Shown here one piece after another: positions 1 to 7,955 of a stretch of 64,000 nt of DNA. Below the pieces are notes generated by a model. The model was not told the DNA's origin and did not search any database. It worked only from the letters and a program-made list of their open reading frames with translations. How positions within the stretch are numbered: position 1 is the first letter of the stretch; each line of letters starts with the position of its first letter. The position numbers and the translations under genes are program-made. The stretch comes from Edaphobacter dinghuensis (GTDB lineage: Bacteria; Acidobacteriota; Terriglobia; Terriglobales; Acidobacteriaceae), in contig NZ_BMGT01000002.1 of NCBI RefSeq assembly GCF_014640335.1, forward strand, positions 1,178,001 to 1,242,000. Reading direction: 5' to 3'.

Positions 1-1
1 G

Positions 2-337
2 GATATTGCAAACATCCGGGCGGCTGTGAAGAGATTTCATCAACTTGGAGGACCGCTAATGTTTGGCACGGATACCGGGTTTCTGGCCGACTATGACATG
101 GGGGAGGAGTATCGGCAGCTTTCTCTTGCCGGTCTCAACTACCGCGAGGTGCTGGCCATGTTGACTACCTCTCCGGCCCAGCGATTTCGTGTTTCGGAAC
201 ACAAAGGGCGTGTTGCAGTGGGAATGAACGGCGATCTCACTATTCTGTCAGCCGATCCTGCGTCAGGGGATCCGTCTGCTTTTACGCAAGTACGGTATAC
301 CGTCCGCAATGGCCGGGTGATCTATCGTTCTCATTGA
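2..337 (+). CDS. Amidohydrolase family protein, C-terminal part (cut by window start)
   Basis: Only the last 111 codons are present; the reading frame is open from base 2, so the gene begins outside the window. The visible part carries FGTDTG, which in metal-dependent amidohydrolases (imidazolonepropionase-like) holds the late metal-binding/catalytic Asp, followed by the helix with LTTSPAQRF and the C-terminal strand pair (VGMNGDLTILSADP, VRNGRVIYR) that rebuilds the small beta-sandwich of the amidohydrolase superfamily. The substrate cannot be told from this piece. The next gene is convergent on the minus strand, 9 bases away. Confidence 0.8.
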   Translation, partial: DIANIRAAVKRFHQLGGPLMFGTDTGFLADYDMGEEYRQLSLAGLNYREVLAMLTTSPAQRFRVSEHKGRVAVGMNGDLTILSADPASGDPSAFTQVRYTVRNGRVIYRSH

Positions 338-346
338 GCGTGTGAT

Positions 347-1180
347 CTAGCGGAGGTTGGCGATCCAGTAGCCGAAGAGGGCTAAGCCGAAGGCGGCGGC
401 GGCGAAGGTGTATTTTTGCCGCCGCAGGTAGCGGGTACGGCCCGAGGTCATGCGCGGGATGAGGGGAACTCCGAGGGCGAGGCCGGAGAGGAAGCCCCCG
501 AGGTGTGCGAAGTTATCGATGCGGATGACGGGGACAAAGAGGGTTGCGCCGCCGATGAGCAGGTTGATCGCGGCAAACCAGATGACTGACTTGCGCAGCC
601 GCTTGAGCTCGGACCAGGGGATGGGGAGCTTTTTGTTGCTGAGCAGGACGATCAGGATGCCGGCGATGCCGAAGACTGCTCCTGAGGCACCGGCTCCGAC
701 CGAGTTGTCGCGGGTGACGACGTTGATGAAGAGGCTAAGCAGATTCCCCGCAATACCGGTGAGGAAGTAGACGGCGACCAAACCGAAAGGGCCGAGGAGC
801 GGCTCGCCGAGGAGGCCGAGGTTCCAAAGGCACCACATGTTGGTGGCGATGTGGATCAGGCCGACGTGGACGAAGGTGGCGGTGATGAGGCGGTACCACT
901 GTCCATGCAGGATGAGCGAGGCCTGAGCGGCGCCGAAGTGGATCAGGTCGCGCACAGTGGGCTCGCTGGGGGAGACGCCGTGCAGGACCATCCAGAGGTA
1001 GACGGCGCAATTGATGCCGAGCAGGAGATAGGTTCCGGGGGTGACGAGGATGTTCCAGCCACGCTCGCGGGAGTTGGGGCGGGAGCGCTCGCGCTCGTAG
1101 TCGGGGATGGGCGCGCGCTCGGGCGGGCCTCCGTAGGAGGGAGGGAGAAGTTCGCCTTCTGGATGGTGGGTCGATGGCAT
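347..1180 (-). CDS. Rhomboid family intramembrane serine protease
   Basis: 277 aa. A Pro/Arg-rich cytosolic N-terminus of about 45 residues precedes six or seven predicted membrane helices. The catalytic dyad is visible: GASGAVFG with Ser166, and His226 in the NFAHLGG motif of a later helix; the conserved HIATNMW (110-116) in the second core helix is also present. Rhomboids cleave substrate membrane helices within the bilayer. The start is the ATG at 1180. It converges on the amidohydrolase fragment. Substrates are unknown. The fold assignment is secure. Confidence 0.93.
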   Translation of the reverse strand: MPSTHHPEGELLPPSYGGPPERAPIPDYERERSRPNSRERGWNILVTPGTYLLLGINCAVYLWMVLHGVSPSEPTVRDLIHFGAAQASLILHGQWYRLITATFVHVGLIHIATNMWCLWNLGLLGEPLLGPFGLVAVYFLTGIAGNLLSLFINVVTRDNSVGAGASGAVFGIAGILIVLLSNKKLPIPWSELKRLRKSVIWFAAINLLIGGATLFVPVIRIDNFAHLGGFLSGLALGVPLIPRMTSGRTRYLRRQKYTFAAAAFGLALFGYWIANLR

Positions 1181-1289
1181 GAGTTGTCTGTTCTACGCTA
1201 TCGCGGCCAAGGGTGGATTACAAATCGGAGTTGGCGGGAAGACTTGTACGGATTTGGGGACGGGCACCGGCAAATGCGACCGCAGGTTT

Positions 1290-1324
1290 TTCGGCTCGTG
1301 CTTCGCGCTCAGTCGGAATGACAG
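1290..1324. repeat. Dispersed repeat fragment (TTCGGCTCG...GGAATGACAG type)
   Basis: The intergenic sequence between the rhomboid gene and the next minus-strand gene contains a stretch of the form TTCGGCTCGtgCTTCGCGCTCagtcGgAATGACA. It resembles the two 35-bp repeats inside nrdJ (57231-57265 and 57351-57385), which end GCTCaGGATGAC. I infer one dispersed repeat family; no target duplication is evident. Confidence 0.45.
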
Positions 1325-1353
1325 GATTGGATGGACGGAACAGACTACGCCGC

Positions 1354-1863
1354 CTAGGCCGCGTTCTTGTGTACATCCTCGCGCCGTTCGATGGGAAGGC
1401 GCTTTTGCACCAGTTCTCCGAGAAAGCCGGGCAGCGGCGTGGCAATAGCCACCAGGATCCAGATAAGGGTAGAAAAAACCATACCGGCTATGGCGACGGC
1501 CTCAAGCGAGATGGCGACAGCGTGGGTCTGAGTCAGGCGCACGTGAAGCGAGAAGATATGGGTAATCAGCTCGACCCGGTGGATGACGACGGCAGCCAGA
1601 AGGAAGGCCACGATCGAGAGGGTGCTAACGACGATCAGAAGCACGTCGATGGAGCGAGCGATCGTCTGGCGGCGGCGGCAGTGAGCGCACTCGATGAAGT
1701 GCTGCTCATAGTCCGTGCGCATAGCCGGAGAAAGGGCCGAGATGTCATAACGCCAACCGGAGAGAATATCGCCAACCACCTGATCGGTGCAGGAGGACGG
1801 ATGACGGCGGCGATTATTGGGGAAGGCGATCGCGGGTTTTTCCATTTGCTTTATTAACTTCAT
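1354..1863 (-). CDS. Small membrane protein with a Cys/His motif, unknown function
   Basis: 169 aa, not recognised. Around residues 45-60 it has a HFIECAHCRRR stretch (His-x3-Cys-x2-Cys), like the zinc-binding core of zf-HC2 anti-sigma factors, then two hydrophobic segments (roughly 70-95 and 118-145) and a charged C-terminus. This layout (cytosolic zinc-finger-like N-domain, then membrane helices) suggests an anti-sigma-like or sensor protein, but no sigma-factor gene lies beside it. Starts at 1863 or at the ATG at 1845 are both possible and neither has a clear ribosome binding site. It stands alone, with about 140 bases of AT-rich sequence upstream. Confidence 0.6.
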   Translation of the reverse strand: MKLIKQMEKPAIAFPNNRRRHPSSCTDQVVGDILSGWRYDISALSPAMRTDYEQHFIECAHCRRRQTIARSIDVLLIVVSTLSIVAFLLAAVVIHRVELITHIFSLHVRLTQTHAVAISLEAVAIAGMVFSTLIWILVAIATPLPGFLGELVQKRLPIERREDVHKNAA

Positions 1864-2004
1864 TCTAACTTGTTAGACAACGAATGCTATTAGAAAGATT
1901 TATTTAGAGTTGATCGATTTGAGGCTATTTTTAGGCGAATAAAAGGAGAAATTCGATGCAACGCTCTCCACTGTAGCGGCAAAAAGCGGATCGAACTGAC
2001 TTGT

Positions 2005-3015
2005 TTAGATCGTGATGGGCTCGAGTGGAGTCGATTGCATGGCGAGGAGGATGCGGTTGCCGAGCAGCTTGGGATGGTTGGCCAGTGCCTGTTCGGCAGC
2101 GATCCGGGCCAGCTCGGGGGCGTTATTGGACTCGGAGAGGTGGCCGAGGACGATGTAGGAGGCGCCGCCGTCGTAGTCGTTGGAGAGGAACTCCGCCGTG
2201 GCGTGGTTCGACAGGTGGCCAACACGGGAGAGGACACGCTGCTTGACCGACCAGGGGTAGGGGCCGTCGCGGAGCATCTCTAGGTCGTGGTTGGATTCGA
2301 GCAGAAGGGCGTCGATGCGCTTGAGCGCCGCCTTGACGTTGGGGGGCATGTAGCCGAGGTCGGTGGCGACGGCCATACGGATGCCTTCGGCGGAGAAGAC
2401 AAAGCCGCAAGGGTCGACTGCATCGTGGGGGATGGTAAAGGGAGTGATGTCGAGGTCGCCGATGGAGAAGCTGGTGCCGGAATGGAAGTACTCGACCGCG
2501 GGGAGGTGAGCGGGATTGGACTTCGTCGCGGGAGCTGGGTCGCAGGCGGCTTCGAGGGAGATTGGGGCTTGAGTCGTATCCGCTGCTGTGGAACCCACGT
2601 CCTCAAAAGCCGGACGTGGGGCATCCGGATTTGTGTCGTTCTCTACGCCTGAGGTGCCTTGAGCTACGGCTGCGGCGCGGGCTTCTTTTTCCTGCTGGAT
2701 GTGATCGAGCCACTTGGCGTAGGTCATGGTGGTGCGAGGGGTGACCATGCGGACCCAGGCGCGGTGGGTCGGCTCGGTGAAGTAAACCGGGATGTTGAGA
2801 CGACGGGCGAGGACGGCGAGACCGGATACGTGGTCGATGTGCTCGTGGGTGATGAGGATGGCGTCGAGGGTCGCGGGGTCTTCTCCGGCGAGAGCCATGC
2901 GCTTGAGGATCTCGCGGCAAGAGAGCCCGGCATCGACGAGGACGCGGGTGCGGGAGGAAGAGATGACGGTGCTGTTGCCTTTGGAGCCGGAGGCGAGCAC
3001 TGTCATACGCATCAT
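2005..3015 (-). CDS. Metallo-beta-lactamase-fold hydrolase (YycJ/WalJ-like)
   Basis: 336 aa. The N-terminus MTVLASGSKGNST and the motif THEHIDH identify a metallo-beta-lactamase-fold hydrolase of the YycJ/WalJ type, a probable two-metal nuclease/phosphodiesterase; later His/Asp ligands are in VATDLGY and VLGHLSESNN. The frame is open further upstream, but the start is set at 3015 (ATGATGCGTATGACA; 3012 and 3006 are alternatives) because longer versions would overlap the maoC-like gene. Family members are about 260 aa; the excess lies in a linker around residues 105-165, part of which (about 129-142) is encoded by a palindromic repeat at 2591-2630. Confidence 0.85.
   Translation of the reverse strand: MMRMTVLASGSKGNSTVISSSRTRVLVDAGLSCREILKRMALAGEDPATLDAILITHEHIDHVSGLAVLARRLNIPVYFTEPTHRAWVRMVTPRTTMTYAKWLDHIQQEKEARAAAVAQGTSGVENDTNPDAPRPAFEDVGSTAADTTQAPISLEAACDPAPATKSNPAHLPAVEYFHSGTSFSIGDLDITPFTIPHDAVDPCGFVFSAEGIRMAVATDLGYMPPNVKAALKRIDALLLESNHDLEMLRDGPYPWSVKQRVLSRVGHLSNHATAEFLSNDYDGGASYIVLGHLSESNNAPELARIAAEQALANHPKLLGNRILLAMQSTPLEPITI
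2591..2630. repeat. Palindromic repeat inside the metallo-hydrolase gene
   Basis: Arms cccacgtcc (2594-2602) and ggacgtggg (2612-2620) are perfectly complementary around a 9-base loop, flanked by gaa and gcatccgg. A close relative lies at 3084-3119 in the intergenic region upstream of the same gene. Here the repeat sits in frame within the coding sequence and encodes a Pro/Asp-rich linker. Confidence 0.75.
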
Positions 3016-3083
3016 TTGTCTACGATACGCCTGTTGCCTGTGATTTTTATGAGTGGAGTGACGGGGATGGTTCGGGTTGGGAA

Positions 3084-3119
3084 GAACCCACGTCCCAGAA
3101 GAGGGACGCGGGATACCCG
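3084..3119. repeat. Intergenic copy of the same palindromic repeat
   Basis: Sequence gaacccacgtccc ... gggacgcgggataccc with 10-base arms (3087-3096 / 3103-3112, one mismatch) and a 6-base loop. It shares the GAACCCACGTCC left arm and the GGGxATxCCxG exit with 2591-2630. It lies between the metallo-hydrolase start (3015) and the MaoC stop (3134). Confidence 0.7.
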
Positions 3120-3133
3120 TTTTTGTTTGAGTG

Positions 3134-3586
3134 CTATTTTTCGCGCAGAGGCGCGAGGAAGTTGACGGTGCTGCGCAGGACGACCTCGTTGTTCTGGTTG
3201 TAGGCGAGGGTGCGAGTGCGGACGACACCGTAGTTTTTGCGCGAGTTCGATTGGCGGACGCCGATGACCTCGATCTCGGTGTGAATGGTGTCGCCGGGAC
3301 GAACGGGGAGGGTCCAGCGCATCTCTTCGACGCCAGCGCCGATCATGCCTCCGGCTACGGTGATGTTCTGCACGCGCAGGCGCATGACGATGGCGGCGGT
3401 GAGCCAGCCGGAGGCAGCGAGTCCTTTGAAGAAGGAACCTTCACCGGCGGCTTCATCGAGATGAAAGGGCTGGGGGTCGTACTTCTGGCCAAACTCTTTG
3501 ATCTCTTCTGCGGTTACCTTGGCTCCGCCGATGGAATGGAATTTCTGACCGACGTAAAAGTCTTCGAAGTAAAGCTCTTGCGGCAT
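3134..3586 (-). CDS. MaoC-like hotdog-fold dehydratase
   Basis: 150 aa. It has the MaoC/(R)-specific enoyl-CoA hydratase pattern: YFEDFYVGQKF at the start, then TAEEIKEFGQKYDPQPFHLDE, where the D-x-x-x-x-H pair is the hydratase-2 dyad, and LRVQNITVAGG later. The reaction would be hydration/dehydration of enoyl-CoA or a similar thioester in the cytosol; the substrate is not determined. The start ATG at 3586 is preceded by GGGAGAACAC, a good ribosome binding site. It lies just upstream of the metallo-hydrolase on the same strand. Confidence 0.88.
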   Translation of the reverse strand: MPQELYFEDFYVGQKFHSIGGAKVTAEEIKEFGQKYDPQPFHLDEAAGEGSFFKGLAASGWLTAAIVMRLRVQNITVAGGMIGAGVEEMRWTLPVRPGDTIHTEIEVIGVRQSNSRKNYGVVRTRTLAYNQNNEVVLRSTVNFLAPLREK

Positions 3587-3723
3587 GTGTTCTCCCTGCT
3601 GGCTATTTCCGGCTGGCTACGAGTTTACGGGATGAGCGCGGAGGCTGGCTATGAGAACTCTGACAGAGTGTTCTATTACCGGATACTTGGAGACTCTTCG
3701 ATAAACAACTAGAGGAAGTTCTC

Positions 3724-3764
3724 CGCATAGCGGCAAAACACTGTCCTCGGTCGAGACGACATGC
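3724..3764. repeat. Dispersed repeat fragment (CGGCAAAA...CGGTCGAGACGAC)
   Basis: The intergenic stretch CCGCATAGCGGCAAAACAC...CTCGGTCGAGACGACATG matches in layout one end of the inverted pair at 11101-11310 (CGGCGGCAAAAGCGCC...TTCGGTCGAGATGACGTGG). A shorter related piece, CTCTCCACTGTAGCGGCAAAAAGC, lies near 1965-1988. I interpret these as copies of one dispersed family. Confidence 0.5.
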
Positions 3765-3783
3765 TTTGCGCGGCTACCAGCCT

Positions 3784-4305
3784 CTAACTGCTTTTAATCT
3801 TTTTCATCAACTTGCGGGCACGAGCGCGGATGGAGGCCTTGGGATCGGTGAGGGCCAGGCTAAGGATGGGATGGATGCGCTTGCGGAGCGGAGGGTCGTC
3901 TTGCGCGTAGTTTGCAAGCGCGGTAAGGGCGAAGGCTCGTTGCAAAGTGCTGGGGCTGGAGAGGAACTCGAACATTAGGTCGGTCGCGAGCGCCTTGTCT
4001 CGACCACGAAGGGGAAGCTCGCCGAGGATGATGGTCAGGTTCCAGAGCGTATGCACATGGTCCGTCGCTAGTGCGCGTTGCAGGATGCGTTTTGCGAAGG
4101 GTTCGAGCAGAGCGGGATCACTGCGCTGAATTTTCTTGAGTGCGTTGGAGGCCCGGTGTTGGACGACGATGTTTCTGTCATTGAGGGCGTCGACGAGTTC
4201 GCGAACGAGCGCGGTGTTATGGAGGGCTTCGTGGACGACTTCGTTGGTGCAGCCCAGGTCGCGTGTGGTGCCGATGGCGAAGCGGTCGCGGAGGATAGCA
4301 GGCAT
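3784..4305 (-). CDS. HEAT-repeat protein
   Basis: 173 aa, all helical in prediction, with recurring helix pairs of HEAT type (LVDALNDRNIVVQHRASNALKKI; RAFALTALANYAQDDPPLRKRI; LALTDPKASIRARARKLMKKI). No signal peptide or catalytic motif is seen. HEAT solenoids act as protein-binding scaffolds; the partner is unknown. The start is the ATG at 4305. The gene lies alone between 3-hydroxyacyl-CoA dehydrogenase and the MaoC-like gene on the same strand. Confidence 0.75.
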   Translation of the reverse strand: MPAILRDRFAIGTTRDLGCTNEVVHEALHNTALVRELVDALNDRNIVVQHRASNALKKIQRSDPALLEPFAKRILQRALATDHVHTLWNLTIILGELPLRGRDKALATDLMFEFLSSPSTLQRAFALTALANYAQDDPPLRKRIHPILSLALTDPKASIRARARKLMKKIKSS

Positions 4306-4359
4306 GGGAGTTGTTCGATGTTAATTCTTGGTGGTGAGTAAAGATATCTTGGCAGCTAA

Positions 4360-5211
4360 CTAGTAGGTATAGAAGCCGCGGCCGGATTTGCGGCCCAGCC
4401 AGCCTGCGTCGACCATGCGGATGAGTAGCGGGCAGGGGCGATATTTGGTGTCGCCGAGGGCTTCGTGGAGGACGCGCATGATGTCGAGGCAGACGTCGAG
4501 GCCGATGAAGTCGGCCAGCGTAAGCGGCCCCATCGGATGCGCCATGCCGAGGACGAAGACCTGATCGACGGCTTCGGCGGTGGCTACGCCTTCCATGACG
4601 GTGAAGATGGCCTCATTAATCAAAGGCATCAACACGCGGTTGGAGACGAAGCCTGCGGCGTCGTTGACCTCGATGGGAGTTTTGCCGAGGGCTTCGGCGA
4701 GCGCCTTCACGGTGTCGAAGGTCTGCTGCGAGGTCTGGAGTCCACGGATGACCTCGACCAGCGGCATCACGGGGACGGGATTGAAGAAGTGTATCCCGAT
4801 GACCTGCGTGGGGCGCTGGGTTTGCGCGGCCAGTTTCGTGATGGAGATGGAGCTGGTGTTCGAGGCGAGGATGGCTTCGGCGGGAAGGATGCGGTCGAGG
4901 TCGCGGAAGAGAGCGGATTTGACCTCGAACTTCTCGGTGGCTGCTTCGATGGCGAAGGTGCAGGCGCTGAGGGCTTCGCGGTCGGTTGTAGTAGCGATGC
5001 GGGCGCGGGCTTCATCTGCCTGTTGCCGGGTAAGCTTCTCTTTGCTGACTTCGCGGGAGAGATTTTTTTCGACGGTGGCGAGACCGCGGTCGAGGAATTC
5101 CTGTTGGAGATCACAGAGAAGAACGTTGAAACCGGAGCGGGCACAGACGTGGGCGATGCCGTTGCCCATGGTTCCTGCGCCGAGGACTGCGATGGTTTGC
5201 GTTTTGGACAT
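4360..5211 (-). CDS. 3-hydroxybutyryl-CoA / 3-hydroxyacyl-CoA dehydrogenase
   Basis: 283 aa, the normal length for single-domain-pair Hbd/PaaH enzymes. The N-terminal Rossmann motif GAGTMGNGIAH binds NAD; SNTSSISIT, the catalytic-His segment IGIHFFNPVPVMPLVEVI and the C-terminal helical domain (GFVSNRVLMPLINEA; HPMGPLTLADFIGLD) are all present. It reversibly oxidises (S)-3-hydroxyacyl-CoA to 3-ketoacyl-CoA in the cytosol. Together with the nearby MaoC-like hydratase it suggests acyl-CoA metabolism, although a HEAT-repeat gene separates them. Confidence 0.93.
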   Translation of the reverse strand: MSKTQTIAVLGAGTMGNGIAHVCARSGFNVLLCDLQQEFLDRGLATVEKNLSREVSKEKLTRQQADEARARIATTTDREALSACTFAIEAATEKFEVKSALFRDLDRILPAEAILASNTSSISITKLAAQTQRPTQVIGIHFFNPVPVMPLVEVIRGLQTSQQTFDTVKALAEALGKTPIEVNDAAGFVSNRVLMPLINEAIFTVMEGVATAEAVDQVFVLGMAHPMGPLTLADFIGLDVCLDIMRVLHEALGDTKYRPCPLLIRMVDAGWLGRKSGRGFYTY

Positions 5212-5307
5212 AGGCGGATCTACCAGACCTAGCAGTGTAGCAGTCCATCCGCGACAGGCTATGAAGCTTTTCTATGGGAAGCACTCAGGACCAGAGAAGA
5301 GTGCTAT

Positions 5308-6120
5308 TCAGTCAGAAACGAGAGCCGCCAGCAGGACAGTGGTGTTGTCGTGGCCGCCATTGCGGTTGGCCGCGGCAATAAGGGCCTCACAGGCCTGGCT
5401 GAGGTCGGCTGGGGTGGCGGGCGATGGGATGGCGGTGAGAATCGACTCGATCTCGCTGTCGGCCACGTCGTGGGTGAGGCCATCGGAGGCGAGCAGATAG
5501 AGGTCGCGGGGCTGGAGATGGTGCCTCTGGATCTCGGGCTCGACGCTGGGGCGGGAGCCGATGGCGCGGGTGATGAGGTTGCGCATGGGAGAGATGGCTG
5601 CCTGCGCGGGCGTAATCTGACCTGCGCGGAGTTGCTCCTCTACCAGAGAATGGTCGTGGGTGAGTTGCTGCAGGTGGCCATAGCGGAGACGGTAGCAGCG
5701 ACTGTCGCCCACATGGGCGAGCCAGACGGAGGCGGCAACATCCGCCACAGGAGCAAGCATCGCGACCAGCGTCGTCCCCATGCCGGAAAACTTTGAAGAC
5801 TGGCGAGAGTGCTGGTAGACAGCTTGGTTTGCAGCGAGGATCGCCGTACAGAGACGCTCCTGCGGAGTGAGGGCGTGGTGGCCGTTCCCATTGCCGTTTC
5901 CGTTGGCGTTGGCGCTGTCTTCGTTGCGAGACAAACGGAGATGACTGAGGAAGGTCTCGGCGGCGAGTTGGCTGGCGACCTCTCCGGCGGCGGCTCCGCC
6001 CATGCCGTCGCAGACGACGAAGGCCCCGGCCTCGGCACAGGCGGAGCATGCGTCCTCGTTGCCACGGCGGACGAGACCTCGGTGAGACGACATCGCGTGG
6101 ATGAGTTGATTAGCCGACAT
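5308..6120 (-). CDS. PP2C-family Ser/Thr protein phosphatase
   Basis: 270 aa from the ATG at 6120 (a TTG at 6147 would add nine residues and seems less likely). Metal-binding PP2C motifs are in order: RRGNEDA, VVCDGMGGAAAGE, HVGDSRCYRLR, DHSLVEEQL, LLASDGLTHDV and the terminal GGHDNTTVLL. It should dephosphorylate Ser/Thr phosphoproteins with Mn/Mg and counter Hanks-type kinases, none of which is nearby. A short Asn-Gly run (NANGNGNGNGNG) between the first two strands is encoded by a hexanucleotide-like tandem at about 5885-5920. Confidence 0.92.
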   Translation of the reverse strand: MSANQLIHAMSSHRGLVRRGNEDACSACAEAGAFVVCDGMGGAAAGEVASQLAAETFLSHLRLSRNEDSANANGNGNGNGHHALTPQERLCTAILAANQAVYQHSRQSSKFSGMGTTLVAMLAPVADVAASVWLAHVGDSRCYRLRYGHLQQLTHDHSLVEEQLRAGQITPAQAAISPMRNLITRAIGSRPSVEPEIQRHHLQPRDLYLLASDGLTHDVADSEIESILTAIPSPATPADLSQACEALIAAANRNGGHDNTTVLLAALVSD

Positions 6121-6224
6121 AGATTCAGTTGAAAATCTTTTGCACAAAAAGATACACGGAGAGGCGGCGAAGGCAAAGGCTGGGTTAGTTTAGGTGCTGA
6201 GGCAAGGAAGAGGTAGAGAAACGG

Positions 6225-7049
6225 ATGAACCGGATTGTGCAGGGGGATAACCTCGAAGTTTTGCGGGAGATGGAGACGGAATCGGTGGAGTTGATCTATA
6301 TTGACCCACCCTTTAATACAGGCAAGCGGCAGGCGCGAACCCAGATGAAGACCGTGCAGGATGCGATGGGCGACCGCGTGGGCTTTGGCGGGCGACGATA
6401 CAGGACCGAGGTGCTGAAGGTGCAGGCCGGCGGCTCGGGCTATGGCGACCAGTTTGACGATTTTCTGGGGTTTCTGCGGCCTCGGCTGGAGGAAGCCTAC
6501 CGTGTGCTCTCGGCTGCGGGGTCCCTCTTTTTCCACATCGACTATCGTGAGGTTCATTACTGCAAGGTGATGCTGGACGAGATCTTTGGCCGTCCGTGCT
6601 TCCAGAACGAGATCATCTGGGCCTACGACTACGGCGCTCGTGCGAAGAAGCGCTGGCCCGCCAAGCACGACAACATTCTTTGGTATACCAAGGACCCCGA
6701 GCAATACACCTTCAATCTGGACGAGTGCGACCGGATTCCTTATATGGCCCCCGATCTTGTGGGCGCGGAGAAGGCGGCGAAGGGAAAGACGCCGACCGAC
6801 GTGTGGTGGCACACGATCGTCTCGCCGACCGGCAAGGAGAAGACCGGCTATGCGACGCAGAAGCCGATGGGAGTGCTGGAACGGATTGTCAAGGTTCACT
6901 CGAATCCGGGAGAGCGGGTGCTGGATTTTTTTGCCGGAAGCGGGACGACGGGCGAGGCCGCGGCGAAGCATGGGCGAGAGTTCCTGATGGTGGACCAAAG
7001 CGATGATGCAATCCGTGTCATGAAGCAGAGGCTGGCAAATTGGCTGTGA
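6225..7049 (+). CDS. Orphan site-specific DNA methyltransferase (N6-adenine or N4-cytosine)
   Basis: 274 aa. The catalytic motif IV DPPFNTGK comes at residues 28-35 and the AdoMet motif I DFFAGSGTTGEAA near residue 230, the class-beta order; LYFFHIDY-like and NEIIW motifs lie between. DPPF fits N6-adenine or N4-cytosine exocyclic amino methylation. It is preceded by GGAAGAGGTAG upstream of the ATG. No restriction endonuclease or specificity subunit is adjacent, so it is an orphan methylase, perhaps regulatory. The target sequence is unknown. Confidence 0.88.
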   Translation: MNRIVQGDNLEVLREMETESVELIYIDPPFNTGKRQARTQMKTVQDAMGDRVGFGGRRYRTEVLKVQAGGSGYGDQFDDFLGFLRPRLEEAYRVLSAAGSLFFHIDYREVHYCKVMLDEIFGRPCFQNEIIWAYDYGARAKKRWPAKHDNILWYTKDPEQYTFNLDECDRIPYMAPDLVGAEKAAKGKTPTDVWWHTIVSPTGKEKTGYATQKPMGVLERIVKVHSNPGERVLDFFAGSGTTGEAAAKHGREFLMVDQSDDAIRVMKQRLANWL

Positions 7050-7066
7050 GGTCGTAGAATCAAGCG

Positions 7067-7522
7067 ATGAAATATCTGGTGGCGTTACTGGCGTTAGCAG
7101 GCTTGGCGGTAAGTGTGATGGGACTGCGGATCCATAATATGGACCCGGCGAAGGCACCTCCGTGTGCGGTGAGCGAGCATTGGGACTGCGGTTCGGTGAA
7201 CCATAGCCGCTTTGCGGTATTTCCTGCCAAGACATTCGACGAGGCTCCGGGAAAGATTCATATTCCGGTGGCGACAATTGGGATCGTGGGCTATGGCGTG
7301 ATCGCCGTGCTGGCGCTGATGGAGCTGTGGTGGTGGGTGTTTGAGACCGCACAGATCGGGTTCATGTGCGCCTCGTTTCTGAGCTATCTCGAAGCGTTTG
7401 TAATGGAGAAATGGTGCATCTACTGTGTATGGTCGTGGGGCATCATGGCCACGATTCTGGTGCTGACGATTGGGTGGCTGATCTTTCGGCGACGCGGCAG
7501 AAGAGTGGCCTGGAATAAATAG
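7067..7522 (+). CDS. Vitamin K epoxide reductase (VKOR) family membrane oxidoreductase
   Basis: 151 aa with four predicted membrane helices. The family signature is present: a first periplasmic-loop Cys pair (PPCAV...HWDCGSVNHSRF) and the quinone-facing active-site CxxC as CIYCVWS near the last helix. Bacterial VKOR homologues reoxidise DsbA-like thiol oxidants using quinone, in place of DsbB. No thioredoxin-fold partner is fused or adjacent. It follows the methyltransferase by 17 bases and precedes a small membrane protein by 9, so an operon is likely. Confidence 0.88.
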   Translation: MKYLVALLALAGLAVSVMGLRIHNMDPAKAPPCAVSEHWDCGSVNHSRFAVFPAKTFDEAPGKIHIPVATIGIVGYGVIAVLALMELWWWVFETAQIGFMCASFLSYLEAFVMEKWCIYCVWSWGIMATILVLTIGWLIFRRRGRRVAWNK

Positions 7523-7531
7523 AGGAGTTCT

Positions 7532-7909
7532 ATGTGGCCTAAATTGCTTGCGCAGTTGTTCGAGCTGCTGCCGCACATTACGCGGCTGGTGCCGATGGCG
7601 GATAAATACTTTTCGTCGCGGACAGCCTCGGAGAAGGCCACCGAGGCGGCCATGGCAGCCATGGCCGAAGGAGTGCGCGGCGATCTGGGGCAGGTGACGA
7701 AGGCCCATGCCGGGCTTTATCAGAAGTTGCAGGAGCAGAGTGGGCAGATCGGCGAAATCTCCGCCGAGGTGAAGCGGATGGGCGCTGCGCTGGAACGAGT
7801 GACGGCGCTGGAGCTGCAGGTTGTGGCTCTGAAGCGGTGGATGACGATTGGGATTCCTCTGATTGTGGCTTTGCTGATTGCCGTGATTGTTTTGCTGGCG
7901 CGTCGGTAG
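7532..7909 (+). CDS. Small coiled-coil protein with C-terminal membrane anchor
   Basis: 125 aa, not recognised. Residues 30-95 are Ala/Glu/Lys/Gln-rich with heptad spacing (GLYQKLQEQSGQIGEISAEVKRMGAALERV), predicted coiled coil; residues about 102-122 form one hydrophobic helix ending in ARR, a tail anchor. The start has a strong GAGGAG ribosome binding site. It lies 9 bases after the VKOR gene. A structural or assembly role at the membrane is plausible, but nothing in the sequence proves it. Confidence 0.75.
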   Translation: MWPKLLAQLFELLPHITRLVPMADKYFSSRTASEKATEAAMAAMAEGVRGDLGQVTKAHAGLYQKLQEQSGQIGEISAEVKRMGAALERVTALELQVVALKRWMTIGIPLIVALLIAVIVLLARR

Positions 7910-7955
7910 AGAGTGCAACCAGCTTGATTGTGTGTCAACCGGATAGAATCTGAGT

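Noticed and set aside
5640..7352. 570-codon open frame on the minus strand across the methyltransferase and VKOR genes
   Set aside because: It overlaps three well-supported genes in antisense and has no recognisable domain or start signal.
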